A stretch of DNA of 64,000 bases from Colletotrichum lupini (GCF_023278565.1 NC_064677.1:6324001-6388000); one strand, 5' to 3'. Shown: positions 49,081 to 61,640, counted from the first letter of the stretch. Numbers and translations: made by a program. Notes: a model not told the origin generated them from the sequence alone.

Positions 49081-49596
49081 ATGTCCAGCGCTCAAGCAAA
49101 CGAGACGACTTCGCTCTTGCCATCACGAAATACCCATCCCGATACCACCGCCGAGGAAACAGAAACAATGAGCAGCCAGGCCTTTTGGAGAGTCGGTGCC
49201 ATCTTCGGCGCCACCGCCGTCGGTCTCGGAGCCTTCGGAGCCCACGGCCTGAAGAACCGCATCTCTGATCCCGCAAAGATTGCCAGCTGGTCCACCGCCG
49301 CTCACTATCAAGTGAGTTGCTCTCATCTTGTTTCACTTATCATCATCATTGAGATCAGTAGCTGACCCTAAGACAATCATTAGCTCGTCCATTCCGTTGC
49401 CATTCTCATCGCTCGATCCAACCCCCTCGCCGCCGGTCTTTTCACCGCCGGCGCGACCATGTTCAGCGGTAGCATCTACGCCCTTATCCTCAACCCTGAT
49501 CTCAAGTTCCTCGGTCCCGTCACTCCAATTGGTGGCCTTGCTCTGATTGCTGGCTGGCTCGCCTTGGCTTTCACCAAGGGTCGCGTTCGTTTCTAA
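49081..49596 (+). CDS. DUF423/TMEM256-like small membrane protein
   Basis: Two exons, 49081-49311 and 49384-49596, with a 72-bp GT-AG intron, give 147 aa from ATG 49081. A second in-frame ATG at 49168 would give a protein closer to the usual family length. The core begins with FWRVGAIFGATAVGLGAFGA followed by HGLKNR, the family signature. It continues with hydrophobic helices (LVHSVAILIAR, AGLFTAGATMFSGSIYALIL, PIGGLALIAGWLALAF), four in all. The function is unknown; members are integral membrane proteins, in eukaryotes often mitochondrial. Confidence 0.85.
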
Positions 49597-50465
49597 GCCT
49601 AAGCGCTTCCACTGAGATGAGGTCCATTGTTGTGCACTCAGTCTCCGACCCAGAGGAATGCAATTGACTCCATTCTTGTAATACTACCTGTACCATAGAC
49701 ACCTGAGTTGCTGCGCGCACCTTCGAATGCACATCCACTCCTCCTGAGACAGACTGTTCCTATTTGACTTATCATTCATGTCTTTACCCAAACCATGACT
49801 TTGATGGGCTCACGTGCCTTACGCGGGTACCTTCACGTCAGCTTCAACCCCTTCTCGTACGGACTTTCCAATCGAATATTAACAGGGGTAAGGGCCGTCA
49901 GTCGTTCATGCGTAGTTGCCGGGCGCCCTAACATGGAAGGGGTTGCTGTCAGCTTACCACAACCCCTGAGACTAAGAGCCGCCGGGGTAACACGGTCAGC
50001 CCTACGTGATATCGAATACAGGCTGCGCACCATCTTGTGTGAGGAAGAACTTCCGTTCAGCTTTCGCTAAACGTCTGACTAAGTTGAATTGGATAAATCG
50101 TACTCAAAGCAGCTTCACGGGGTTCATTCTTGGCATGGTTGCCTTTCTACATCGAGCATATTCGGTGATGACCCCTGTCCAGATGACGACGTTTGAGCCT
50201 GGGGAATTGGCTATTCATACTCAGGTGACATTTTCCGCCACCAAAATGACAAGTCGGGGATGATGGGGTTGAGAAAGGGGTCAGATATGTCCCATTCGGT
50301 TCTAAAAGGTACTCCTCTTCGCCTAGGAAAGAATGAGCATCTGACAAATCGTCTCTCGATCAATCGCGGCAAAGATCTATAAAGAGGCCCACAAAGGCAG
50401 ATACCTGACAGAGCAATTACTGAGCTTTCTCTCATACCATTTCCAATTCCTCAAAAACAATAATC
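49597..50465. other. Intergenic between DUF423-like gene and alcohol dehydrogenase
   Basis: About 870 bp. No supported gene. It holds the 3' UTR of the upstream gene and, at the right, the dehydrogenase promoter with a TATA-like element. Confidence 0.5.
50378..50384 (+). promoter_or_regulatory. TATA-like element of the alcohol dehydrogenase gene
   Basis: TATAAAG at 50378, 88 bp before the ATG at 50466, within GATCTATAAAGAGGCC. The position is plausible for a core promoter; no other proof. Confidence 0.4.
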
Positions 50466-51749
50466 ATGACCAATCATCAAACCTCACGCCCCAAGACCAT
50501 GCGCGCCGTGGTCTGGGAAGGCAAACCCTATGAGATGGCTGTCAAAGCAGATATCCCACTCCCGCGTCTCGAGGAGCCAGAAGACGCCATCGTCCGCATT
50601 ACCACATCTGCTATCTGCGGCACTGACCTTCACATCTACCATGGCATCATGTCCAGCGCCGAAGTGCCCTACCCCGTAGGCCACGAGGCTATGGGAATTG
50701 TCGAGGAAGTAGGGGATGCCGTCGACAATCTGCAAGTCGGTGATCGCGTTGTCGTCTTTGGCCTTCCCGAAGACGGTGTCATCGACACTGACAACCAGAT
50801 CTTTCCTCAGCTTGGTGGATTCGGTCTTGGCAAAGACTTTGGCGACCTAGGTGGTCTCCAAGGTGGGTATCTGCGCCACTAATTACTACAAAAATATAGA
50901 ATGAAACTAACTTTAATTCTAGCCGAGTACGTCCGCGTGCCCTTCGCTGACAGCTCCCTCATCAAGATTCCTAAAAAGCTCTCCGACAAGGAGTGGCTCT
51001 TCCTCAGCGACATCTTCCCCACCGCATGGGAAGGGCTGAACTGGTCGGGCTTCCAGCCAGGCGACTCCGTGGCTGTCTTTGGTGGCGGTCCCGTCGGCCT
51101 GCTCTGCGCCTATAGCGCCATCATTCGCGGTGCTAGCCTAGTCTACGTCGTGGACCACATTCCACAGCGCCTAGCCAAAGCCGCCAGCATCGGTGCCGTT
51201 CCCATCAACTTTACCAAGGGCGGTGCCTCGGCCTCGGAGCAGATATTGGCTCTCCGTCCCGGCGGCGTGAACCGTAGTGTCGACTGCTGCGGGCAGGAGT
51301 GCGTCAATGCCGAGCTGAAGCCGCAGCAAGATTACATCCTACGTGAAGCCATCGCCGTCACCTCTGTTGGCGGCGGGATCGGGATACCTGGCGTCTACTG
51401 GGCCCAGGAGAAGAGCGTGGGCGCGCCCAATGCAGATAAGATGAAGAAGAACCTCAGTCTACCGATGAGTGACTTTTGGATCAAGGCGCTGACGATGAAG
51501 AGCGGTATTGTTCAGGGGCAGCCGACGTTTGCTGCGCTAGTGAAGCTTGTCGAGAGCGGACAGGCTAGACCTGGTTTCATTGCTACGGCAGAGTACGACC
51601 TTGATGACGCTCCCAAGGCGTATAAGAGGTTTGATAAGAAGCTCGAAGTCAAAGTTTTGTTCCGTGGCGCTGGCAAGGAGGGGAGGGACGACTATGACTG
51701 GGATGAGGATGTGGAGTTGAAGAATCAGGGGGGCGCTGGAATGCGGTAA
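50466..51749 (+). CDS. Zinc-type alcohol dehydrogenase (MDR superfamily), formaldehyde-dehydrogenase-like
   Basis: Exons 50466-50862 and 50923-51749 with a 60-bp GT-AG intron give 407 aa. The catalytic domain has SAICGTDLHIYHG (first zinc Cys and proton-relay region), VGHEAMGIVEEVGD (zinc His-Glu) and GDRVVVFG. The Rossmann NAD-binding motif is VAVFGGGPVGLLCAYSA, followed by YVVDHIPQRLAKA with the cofactor-selecting Asp. The C-terminal domain (GGIGIPGVYW; GQPTFAALVKLVESGQ) is typical of glutathione-independent formaldehyde dehydrogenase / threonine-dehydrogenase-like members. The four-cysteine structural-zinc loop usual in this group is absent: the loop reads GLPEDGVIDTDNQIFPQLGG. It oxidises an alcohol or aldehyde with NAD; the substrate is unknown. 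Confidence 0.88.
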
Positions 51750-52600
51750 GCTTTATACCTGCGCTATGTTGGGACATGATACTCACGAAATGACAGGTCA
51801 TCTGGGAGAGCCAAGAGAGCAAGATTGCTCTAGGATAAGCTCTTCTCTGGCGACGTAAGCTTGATGGAAGCTGGAATCTTCTCCATAAATAATGGTTGTC
51901 ATTTTCAATGAATCGCAACAGGAGGAACCAGATAGTTTCATCGCAACGGTCCGCTGACTTCAATCTGAACGTCAAATTTCCCTCATACCTCTTTGCTGAC
52001 CCTGAGACTTGTCCTATGGTATTCCTATTATGAATCCATACACGGTTCATCCAACTCGAGACCAGAGTTTTCACATTGTCAAAGACTTGTTGCGCTACTT
52101 CAACAAGTTGCATTGTGGCCCCTGCTTTCGAGTCAGAGGTTGGGTTTGCACCACTTACCTTGGTTGAGCTGAGGACTTGGGTGCCGCCACAATGGTATTT
52201 GCTATTACCTTGATGATACGGACCCATGATCACTCTGCAAACTTTGTCTCTCCATAATCTATTACCTTGAGAGCGAACTCGGGTGGCGCAAAGATTGATT
52301 TCCTGGTGTATAGATAGGCCCTCGACACTTGGACAGGGACAAGAATCGGTTCAGAGACCATCTCGCTGTTGTCATTCATGGAGACAAAAGCCTTGGCTTG
52401 ATCTCTATCGTCTTCGATGATTCTACACTTCATGAATCCATTCTCTATTTCTTGCAAATCCTCTGATGAGCTGCAACGACCTGCTTTCACAACGCATATT
52501 TTAGTAGAAAGCCCCTCGACGGTAGACCTCGGTTCTCATTGCCCGAACGTACCTAACTAATGGTCATGTAGCTTTTCATTGCAGCGTTCTTCCCGTACTG
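51750..52600. other. Intergenic between dehydrogenase and F-box gene
   Basis: About 850 bp. Contains a possible minus-strand gene (see 52230-52490) and the F-box promoter. Minus frame 52233-51649 is long but overlaps the dehydrogenase 3' end and shows weak coding character. Confidence 0.4.
52230..52490 (-). CDS. Possible exon of an unrecognised gene
   Basis: An open minus-strand frame (SEDLQEIENGFMKCRIIEDD..., PILVPVQVSRAYLYTRKS) with plausible codon use. It has no ATG at its upstream end: the frame opens through GTG, and the first ATG is internal at 52433 (MKCRIIEDDR). GT-AG intron-like signals (AAGgtaata; TTGCAG) occur near its 3' end, so it could be one exon of a small spliced gene continuing toward 51900. 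No family recognised. Confidence 0.25.
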   Translation of the reverse strand: MKAGRCSSSEDLQEIENGFMKCRIIEDDRDQAKAFVSMNDNSEMVSEPILVPVQVSRAYLYTRKSIFAPPEFALKVIDYGETKFAE

Positions 52601-54133
52601 ATGGACTCCTCCTCTGAGACTCGCTCGGTTTTGAAGTACCGGAGCAATGACGGGCTATTTCAACGCTGGGGTATTTATACGGGACAGGTCGTAGGACCTA
52701 GACGAAGCCAGACTCGCACACAAACCTCTATCTTGCACCGACTTCCAACAGAACTCCTGTTTGAGATAATGGATCTCTTATCTCCAGATGATCTTTACTT
52801 TTTTCGACAGTCTTCGGCAATCTTTTTGCACGCCTTTTCCCACCGAACCTTTGCTAGATATCATAGTGAAGACTCATCTGCGGAGCCCGAAAGCAAGGAC
52901 GTCGGAAAGTCCCTCATATCACGATTGATGACTGTCTTGATGGCCTGTCTACTGTTCTTGCGCCTGGCAGATTCGAAGAAACAGGCGGTATCTATCAAAG
53001 GACAAATTCAACAAAAGAGACAGATGCTGATGAGATTCGACGTTCGGCAGCTCTCGTACTCAGACAGAAAAGATTTTAGAGAGCGTGTCCGAAGGGGGGT
53101 TCTCTGCAAAGACTGCGCTTTGCGTGCGCCGAGAAGAAGATACAAAGGCTTAATCTGTATCGACGCCTTGTTCTGCCTATACTGCAGAACGAAGCACTTG
53201 AGATCTTGGTTCTCGGATGGAATGTCGACTCCAGAAACCCAGTTATGCATCCCACGGGAAGGGAAGCTAATTATCTGCCCACACTATCACCAGTCACTCA
53301 AAAAGATGTACAGGGACACACTTACAACAAGATTGGACTCCGATGATTATTACATTCAATTATTTGAATGCCAGCTATGCGCCCCGGTGTTCAAGCTTGG
53401 TGGCGGAATGGCCCCTGGCATTTACATGTCCCGTGGGACTTGGGTGCACGGTATTATCAAATACTATCAGCAACCCCTATTGATAGCACGATGGAAACTT
53501 CCCATCTGCAAGATCGGTCGAGGGGAGGTGCTCACCAAAGAGCGTCTTCAGCAATCTCTTCGGGGGCTACAGCCGCTCAGTCATTTTCTATGCCCTCACG
53601 TGGCTTTTGACGATACCTTTCTCATGCGGGCCTTCGAACAGGGATACTGTATCTGCTTTCAAAACCCCTCCGACCGGGGCAAGGTTTGGCACTGGCACAG
53701 TCCCGAAGTCTTAGGACTTTGCAGGTGCTGCGCGTGTCGTAATCGTTCTAACCCCGATTTGATGGGCAGATTCATGGCCGGCGGCAATGCATGTCGACAT
53801 GTCGTCAGGTGCCCACGCTGCCCAACTGTTTATGAGTGGATTCTGGATGGGCGTCAGATCTTGCTTGAAAAGGAACAATCCGCTTTGCGTCTTTCCCTAT
53901 CTCCTAACAGCGAGGGTAATTTCAGAGTTCGACCAAAGTTGGGCCAGCTGAGTCTAGAGAGTTGGATCAGGTGTCTTGACCCTTTGACATTCCGTGGCAA
54001 TGAAGCCTCAAGGTTTCAGTTGTTTTGTATACGGGAAGGGTGTTCTAATGCTGTGCCTGAGATTTCGAGATGGGACAGTTTAGTTTGGGAAAGTCTCACC
54101 CCAATGATTATAGGAGACAATTGGGTATACTAG
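52601..54133 (+). CDS. F-box protein with cysteine-rich C-terminal region
   Basis: A single exon of 510 aa from ATG 52601. An F-box lies at residues about 44-80 (ILHRLPTELLFEIMDLLSPD, then LYFFRQSSAIFLHAF), which would bind Skp1 in an SCF ubiquitin ligase. The rest has no known substrate-binding repeat. It has several CxxC pairs: CKDCALRAP and CLYCRTKH near 170-195, CQLCAP near 255, CRCCACRN near 375 and CPRCPTVYEW near 407. These could form zinc-binding sites. A basic patch RRRYK precedes the second pair. Such lineage-expanded F-box proteins are common in filamentous ascomycetes; target unknown. Confidence 0.82.
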   Translation: MDSSSETRSVLKYRSNDGLFQRWGIYTGQVVGPRRSQTRTQTSILHRLPTELLFEIMDLLSPDDLYFFRQSSAIFLHAFSHRTFARYHSEDSSAEPESKDVGKSLISRLMTVLMACLLFLRLADSKKQAVSIKGQIQQKRQMLMRFDVRQLSYSDRKDFRERVRRGVLCKDCALRAPRRRYKGLICIDALFCLYCRTKHLRSWFSDGMSTPETQLCIPREGKLIICPHYHQSLKKMYRDTLTTRLDSDDYYIQLFECQLCAPVFKLGGGMAPGIYMSRGTWVHGIIKYYQQPLLIARWKLPICKIGRGEVLTKERLQQSLRGLQPLSHFLCPHVAFDDTFLMRAFEQGYCICFQNPSDRGKVWHWHSPEVLGLCRCCACRNRSNPDLMGRFMAGGNACRHVVRCPRCPTVYEWILDGRQILLEKEQSALRLSLSPNSEGNFRVRPKLGQLSLESWIRCLDPLTFRGNEASRFQLFCIREGCSNAVPEISRWDSLVWESLTPMIIGDNWVY

Positions 54134-54225
54134 GATTGATTTACTTCATTTCATATCATCGCGCAACTTCAATGCTCGCCTATAAAGCAATCTTAGCTAC
54201 ATGTGTACTGCACACGTCTCACCAT

Positions 54226-54808
54226 TCAACTGAAAGCGGGCTTCTGATCAGCACCCTTAACATCGACCAAGTACGAGACCCGATCCTTGCAGTAGAACTC
54301 AACGGCGGGCTTCCCTTCCAGGCTCGCCTTTCCCTCATCGAGACCACCGGCCTTGATGCACGTGACGTCGGCCATCAAGTCCAGCTCGGTATAAAGACTG
54401 GACCCGCAGTTGGAGCAGAAGAAGTGCCTGTTGTTCTTGCCCGAGTCGCCAGTGATGTCGTAGAATTTGGGCTCACCTAAATGACCGGGGTTTAGTGCAT
54501 ATTTAGGGAAGAATATTGGGGGAGCCTCTCGTACCTTGGGTGACCTTGAAAGATGTACGAGGAACGACGGCGTTGGAAGTGAAAGCTGAGCCGCTCCACT
54601 GTAATTCATTAGCTACATGTATGGACTTGATGAGAGTCCTGATATTGGGGTTTTCATACCTTTTGGCAATCTGTGCAGTGGCACAGGGCGGTGACTTGAG
54701 GGTCCTCTGCTTCTTATCAGCGTGGTTCACACGATGTTGCAATCGGGCCAGCCTACCAGTACTCTCGTACTTGATCGCCTTGCACATGCAGCTTCCCTTC
54801 AAACCCAT
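54226..54808 (-). CDS. GFA / CENP-V family zinc protein (glutathione-dependent formaldehyde-activating-like)
   Basis: Four exons on the minus strand (54808-54757, 54694-54660, 54598-54535, 54476-54226) with 62, 61 and 58-bp GT-AG introns give a 133-aa product. Splicing restores the zinc ligands of the family: GSCMCKAIKY at the N-terminus, CHCTDCQK across the second exon, and FFCSNCGSSLYTEL in the last exon. Length matches the family. The founding member was described as condensing formaldehyde with glutathione, but many members have other or unknown roles. It converges on the F-box gene, with stops 92 bp apart. Confidence 0.88.
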
Positions 54809-55352
54809 TGTGTATAGTGACGTATGTACTGTTCAGTAATCAACGTGTAGAAAAAATGAGTAAAGGATGTAGTGAAGTTGAGATGTTTGGAACAGGCTGA
54901 CTTTAACCGTTTGGGATGAGGGGGAATCTACAGTACAGAACGTCCGATCGCCGTTTTTATACGTGTTTGAGACTTTCGGCTAGCGTTAGTGCCGGCAACA
55001 AGGAAGCTGAGCTTTCTCCTCTTCCTCCTCCTCTTCTTCCCTGTCTGTCATGATTAGAGCATTGGATAAGATGGAGATGTGCGGGGTTAGTTCGCTGGTT
55101 AAGGTAAGCACGGTAAGGTAATAGGCGCCGTGGGGAGATGCATGGACCCTTTTCCTTTCAATGCTGTTCAATTGCTCCATCTATCGGCCTCTTGATTAGA
55201 TCTCCGCGGGGGCGTTAGGCGAATCAAACCTTAGGTTTTCTCCAGTTTGCCCTGTTTGCTGACAGATCACCGTGGGATGCTGGAATGACGTTGCTGTCAA
55301 TCCAAGGGCGCAAAGGATCCAAGTATTCATACCGGGTTGGAATTTTTCCCCC
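54809..55352. other. Intergenic upstream of the GFA gene, up to E4
   Basis: About 540 bp, with a (CTC/CTT)n microsatellite at about 55014-55040 (TCCTCTTCCTCCTCCTCTTC). Ends in a CCCCC run (55348-55352) used as target site by E4. No gene seen. Confidence 0.5.
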
Positions 55353-55554
55353 TGTCGGATTGGAAGTCCAATTCGACCGCGGCATACAGCCGACTGCGCA
55401 GGGGCCAATTGGGGGCCCTATTTACGATTATCGTAGCCAGCCTAACCTACGGTTAGAACCTCCTTTTTATACCTACGCAGATATTTATATAGTTTAATTA
55501 ATCTCTTCGTTAACTACGGTTCGAACTAACTACTTTATAATAAGGATACTAATA
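55353..55554 (+). repeat. E4 5' LTR (best-preserved LTR of the family)
   Basis: Starts TGTCGGATTGGAAGTCCAAT and keeps GCGCAGGGGCCAATTGG and many CpA sites changed in the other copies. It contains the near-terminal palindrome ATTGGA-AG-TCCAAT. Confidence 0.9.
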
Positions 55555-58500
55555 CTAATTAGTAATTAAACTTTATTATTATAAATCGGTAAAGTATCTC
55601 GCTATATAAAAAAGACGACTTTTTAATACCGCACGGGATAGGAGATTCGTACTAATTAACTTTATAGAAGTAGATAAAAAAGGAGGTAATTCTCGAATAC
55701 CGCACGGAATTAAGTAATTATAGCCTTTTATTATTTATAAGAGGTCGACGTTTACTACGTTAAACTACGTTAATTAATAGAACTACTTAAGTAACTAGCC
55801 TTTTACTATCGCCCCGAGTAGCTTTTTTACTAAACGACTTTTCCGCGGCCGGCCCGTGATTAGAAATTAATTAAGGAAGCTATTTAGAGATTATAAAAAG
55901 CACGAGGCTTAAGAGGCTAGAAGTGTACGGGATAGTAGAAATTAGTAACTAGTAAAGATCCCGAGACTAATTACTATATCTTCTTATAGTAATATAAACG
56001 TCTATTACTACTATTATTAAAAAGAATTACTAAAACCTACCCTTTTTTATTAAATAAAAAGGAGGATCTTAGTAAGTATAATAGCTAGCGATCTAAAAGG
56101 GCAATAGTAATTGCTAAAAATAATAAAAACGAGAGTAGTAGCGAGACGGTAAGAGGAAGTAGGAATCTCCTAGACCCTAATAAATTCGTTAAGTAGTAAA
56201 AGTACGGATTTACTATAACCCGCGCGCAAATTAGATATATCCCCGTTAAAATTAAATACGCTAATAACTATTAATACGGGTATAAACTAGAGCAAGCCCC
56301 TTAGTAAGTTAGGGTAAAAAAGAAGAGGACGAAACCCGATCTTAAATAGAATCCTAATCCCTTATAAGTAAGTAAATATTAACCCGGACTATTAGGGGAC
56401 GTAGATATATAAAATCGCAGATTAGCCTAATAATAAGTAAATTAACGCGGTATTAATCTATTTAACTAAGGTTTATAAAAAAAAAGGGCTATAGGAGTAA
56501 CCCCTATTTTACGAGATCGTAAACGACCTTAGCTACTAGCTAGATAAATAGTTCGTAAGCGCAAGCTTAGGAATCGTAAAAGTAGTTAATAAATTCTTTT
56601 ACGGGCGAGGGGTATTACTAGCGTAATTATAATCGCAAGAGCTATATAAAATACTAGTAATAATAATTATAGAGGAGGAATTCGTATTATAGAACTAGGT
56701 ATAGGTTAATAGAGCGTATAATCGCTTTAACGAATTTAAAAAAAGGGTAAACGACCTAGATTTCCTCTTTATAATTACTAATAGAAATCTATCGTTATAA
56801 AAGGATATACCGGGGTAAAATATAGTACTAGAAGTACGATAATTAATAATTCTGCCTATTTCGATCTATAACTCGTTATTATTACTAATGCGAAATTCGG
56901 CGCCGATTAGTTAATAAGAAAGGAGGTAGACGACCCGAAGTTACTAATAATACGTAACGACGTAGGGTTCGTATATAAATACTAAAAATCTAATAGCGAA
57001 TACGAGGTAATTTATAGACCTTAAAAAGATCTTCCCAAAAGAGAAATTATACTCTGGGGGGAAGTATAAGGTCTTATAAAAAACCCTAACGATATTTTAC
57101 GATTATTATAAAAAAATTAAAATTAGGGAATACTAATACTATTTAGTAATATCGTATTCGTAAATAAAGCCTCTAATTATTATTATAAAGCGGTACGTAA
57201 TCTCGATCGAAACGACTTTTTTAATATAATTAACGTAATCTAAAGCCGCTTTAAGACTTATAATAAGAACCTAGAGCTCCTATCTAAGCTACGAGCGATT
57301 TTTTTTATATCTATAGCTAGGATAATAGAAGGTAAATTATAAGTAGAGATCCTTAAAGAGCTTATTGATCGAATTAATAAGCTAGCGAAAACCTAGCTAA
57401 ATAAGGGGATAAATAAGCAAAAAGTCGGATATCTCTATACTATAGTCTAGCGTATATTAAAAATAAAAATAACCCTATACTAAGTACTTAAAAACTACGA
57501 GACGTTCTACTCAAAGCTAAGATCTAGCTTTAATATTAAAATAAGAATGCCGTACTAAACCTACCTCTAAGCGTACGACGGCCCTTATTAATAATATTAA
57601 GTCGATCGAACGTATAATAAGAAAAGAAAAGAGGCTAGATACGGTAATTGCTAGTAAAGAGGCCTAGATTTATTAAATAAGTAAAGATTTAACTTACGGG
57701 TAGGGTAATAAAAAAGGTAATACTATATTTATAAAAAAGATAAATATTAGTTAAGTAACTACTCGGAGGAAAAGTATATTAAATTATACGAATAGTATAA
57801 AAAGTCGAGGGTAGTAAATAGTAAAACTAGCCCTCGTCGGTTTAACTAATTCTTTATTATATATAAGGGTAGATCCGGGGTATAGAACTTAGCGACAGTA
57901 GCTAAAGTAGCGGCTTGAAGTATATATCCCCTATAAGAGATTTAAAAAATAAAGAAGATCTCACCCCCTATACTAACGAATTAGATTACGACGAAATCGA
58001 AGATATTAATTACTCTTTTTTTACCCTATTAGCCTCTAGAGGATATACGAGGCTAAACGAATAGAAGGTAATAAAAGCTCTTAATAAGCAGGCTTTTATT
58101 TACGGATAGTAAGGGAAGGTCCCTTAGATAACGGATACGGAGGTAGCTAAAAGGGCGAATTTAATAGGGCCGAAGCCTATTTTCTTAACGATTAAAGAGA
58201 AGACGCTATCTCTTTTAATATTTAAAAAAAAAGAATATAGTACTAAGTAAATCTAGGGGTAGCTAGAGGGGTCCTTTTTATATTACTTAGATCCCTCGAA
58301 TACTTAGCTCGTATAGGTATTTTATACGAGCGAAAAGTACGGCTTAGATAATTTCTATAGGATTATTTTAAATACTAGGGTATCGTAATAGTTAACTAAA
58401 GAAAAAGGGTAATTCTGGGCGCTATAAAAGATCGCGCTAATAACGCTTAATATATCGATAATAGGTATTACGAGGATTAGTTTTAGCCTAGGTAAGGAAA

Positions 58501-61500
58501 TCGTTACTCTAGGTATAGTAAAAATAAAGACGTACTTCGGAACGATAACTTTTTATATTTTACTTATTAATACCCCATTTCTCTTATATTTAAAAAATAT
58601 AGATTAACTAAGTATTATATTCGATAATACGAGGAACAGAATCTCTAGTAATAAGTACTTCGAGGTAGTTAAACGACGATAGGGGTATACGTTTATAAAG
58701 CTTATTAACGATACGAAGTCGATTAATTACCTAACGGAAAGTGAGCTTAAAAGATTATACTAGAGATTCGGGTACCCGTCGGTTACGAGGCTATATAACC
58801 TCTTAAAGTAATTAAATAATAATAATATCGAAATAGGGGCGCTAGAGTAGTTAATAAAAGTATATTATTAATACTAAATAAATACGCAGAGCCTATGTAG
58901 ATTTAAGTTTAAATTGCGTAATAAGCTTAACTTTAACTAGGAAATCGTCGTTAATATCTTTTACTTAAATAGTCAGCTAGTACTATATATAATTAACGTA
59001 GTTATATCCTTCTAGGTAGGGTAATTTTTCTAGGATTTATAAGCAAAGATAGTATAAGTAGCCCTACGAAAAAACTAGATCGATATATACTAGGGACCGT
59101 TAGACGGTATTAGAACCGACGCTAGTACTAGCTTTAAGTTAGTAAAATTTAGGGATAATACGACGGCCTACGGTATATAGCTAAAAGTCGTACCCGTTAA
59201 AGCGTACTATAGTATTAGAAAGGTAGAGAGAGTATACTAGTAGTTAAAAAGGGCGTTTAGAATTATTAAAAAGAAAAATCCGGATTTTACTAACGACGAA
59301 TGCCTCTAGATAGTACTTAAATACTATAACGATACTATAGGGCCTAACGGACTTATATTAACGCTATTAGTATTTAGAGCATATTTAAGAACGACCTTAG
59401 CCTTACTACCGTTACTAAGTATAAGCTAATAAGCCCGAGTAATTAAAAAAGTAATATAGGCACTGCGCGAGGTAAGTATAAAAAAGTAAGTTAATAAGGT
59501 AATTACTACGCGCAATAGGACCGATATAGGGGATAATTTAAATATATTATTAAATTCGGATATACGAGTATAGCGCGAAATTACTTAATAATAGGCTGGG
59601 CTATATAAGTTAATTTTTATTAACGAGCGCTTTTATATAGTCGCGAGAGATTATAACTAGCTACTCGAAGTATTAATTACGGTAGTTAAACCGTACTATA
59701 TAGATCTTAACGAGGTAATTTCTAACCTATAAGAAGAAAAAGAGCTAGGGGAAACTATATAACCCGTAGCAGAGGCATAGGAAATTATCCTCGACGAAAT
59801 CGTCGTAATAGTACTAATAAATAACGAGGAAGAGGATATTATTAAAAGGGTACTAATACTACTAGCGAGACGTTATAAAAGACTACGACGGTAAGCCCTA
59901 ACGTAGTAATTTATTATTAATAACGAGGTAATTAACACTTTTTATATAATAAAAGAGAAAGCCGATTTCGAGCTAGCGGTTAAACTATATAAAGAAGGCG
60001 TAATTATAACTATTAAAAAGCCGTATAAGAAATTAGATCTTATTAAAATAAATACTCTTCGCGATTAAGGGGTCTATCGATTTATCTTATATAACTTAGA
60101 AAAATATATAAACCTCCGTATATTTAAATTACGAATAGTTCGTAAGATTAAAAAAAAAGGAATACCCTAGCTATATAAGAAGTTTAGATACGTAATTTAG
60201 GGGTATAGCGACGTCGAAAAGGCGACGCTACTTATATAATTACTTACTATATAGCGCTATAGCTAACGATTAATAATAGTACTAATAGTATTGCTACGGA
60301 AGAAGGGATACGAGATTTAGAGCCGTGATATTACCTAGGCCTATACCTAATCGGCCATAGGGCTTATAAAGAGAATCCTGGCCTATTTACTAAAGGAAAT
60401 AGCTAGTAAATGCCTAGAAAGTACGATTATTAAAGTGCTTAAGCTACTATATAGGCTCGTAGAATCGGGTACTTATTAGTAGGCTACTTATTATAATTTT
60501 TATATTAATTAACTATTAATAGTTACCTCTACGTACGACCCGTACTTACTAGTCGCGGAGTACAAAGGCGACTAATTTAGGATTATTAAAATATAGACCG
60601 ACGATATATTAAGCCTATTTAATATTAACTTTATAAAGAAAGAGGATAAAGAGCTTTAAAAAGCGGGCTTCGTAACGAAGCTAAAAGAGGTCTTTATAAT
60701 AAATACCCCCCTAGTATTTAACAGCGGGATTTTTATAATTAAAAGGGAAACCGTCGTCTTTTAGTAAAAGGGGTAGGGTAAGAAGATTAACTTCGTTAAT
60801 CTAAATATAATTAATATTAAGAAGCGGTATAAGGCTAAGCTTGCGCGAGGGGTATATATTATAAGTATTTATTAGCCCGAAGTAACGTTTAATTACGCTA
60901 AGGTAGTATAGGCTATAAACTTAACTAAACGGGACGTCGAGGTACTTAATAAGTAGCTTAAGTAGTAATAAACGAATCTCGATCGAGGTCTTATTTATTA
61001 CCTAATTAACCTTGCGACTAGTAAGCTTTACGTCTTTATTAATAGGTTATTTACGAATAATAACGACCTTACTTTATAATTAGGGTATATTATTATCCTA
61101 GCTAATAAGAGTATGGGCGAGAGCGAATTTACTATATACGGTAATATAATTTATTACTTATTAACTAAAAGTAAGTAGGTAACGAGAAGTATACTAGCGT
61201 CGGAGGTTTATAGTATAGTTAACGGCGTTAACCTCTCTTATATAGTTTTAACGACGCTAAAGAAGATTACTAATCGAATTAGCCTTCTACTTATTCTAAT
61301 AGTTATTTATATAGATTCCTACTCGCTATACGAATACTTTATTAAATTAGGAACGACGAAGGAAAAGAGGCTTATAATTAATATTATAGCCCTTAGGTAA
61401 TTATATAAAAGGCGCGAGATACTCGAGATCCGTTAGATTAATAATAAAAATAACCTCGTAAACGCTTTTATAAAAGTAGTACTAAATAAGGGATTAGAGT

Positions 61501-61640
61501 AATTCGTAAGTAGTAAAAAAGTTACTATACGAATAGAGGGATAGGTTATACGAAAAGAGTAGAGAAAAGGGGGAAAAGGAGACGACTTAGTAAACGGGCC
61601 CGAGGTCGAATTATACTTCTAACCGTAGTAATTAAATCGA

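Noticed and set aside
49070..49336. Arg/Trp-rich minus-strand frames opposite the DUF423-like gene
   Set aside because: Antisense shadows of a GC-rich exon.
51649..52233. 194-codon minus-strand frame overlapping the dehydrogenase 3' end
   Set aside because: Its last third is antisense to a well-supported CDS and ends in Pro/His/Ser shadow sequence. The remainder could at most be part of the weak candidate gene noted separately.
54986..55180. Poly-Glu frame on the minus strand
   Set aside because: Produced by the CTC/CTT microsatellite; no other coding evidence.
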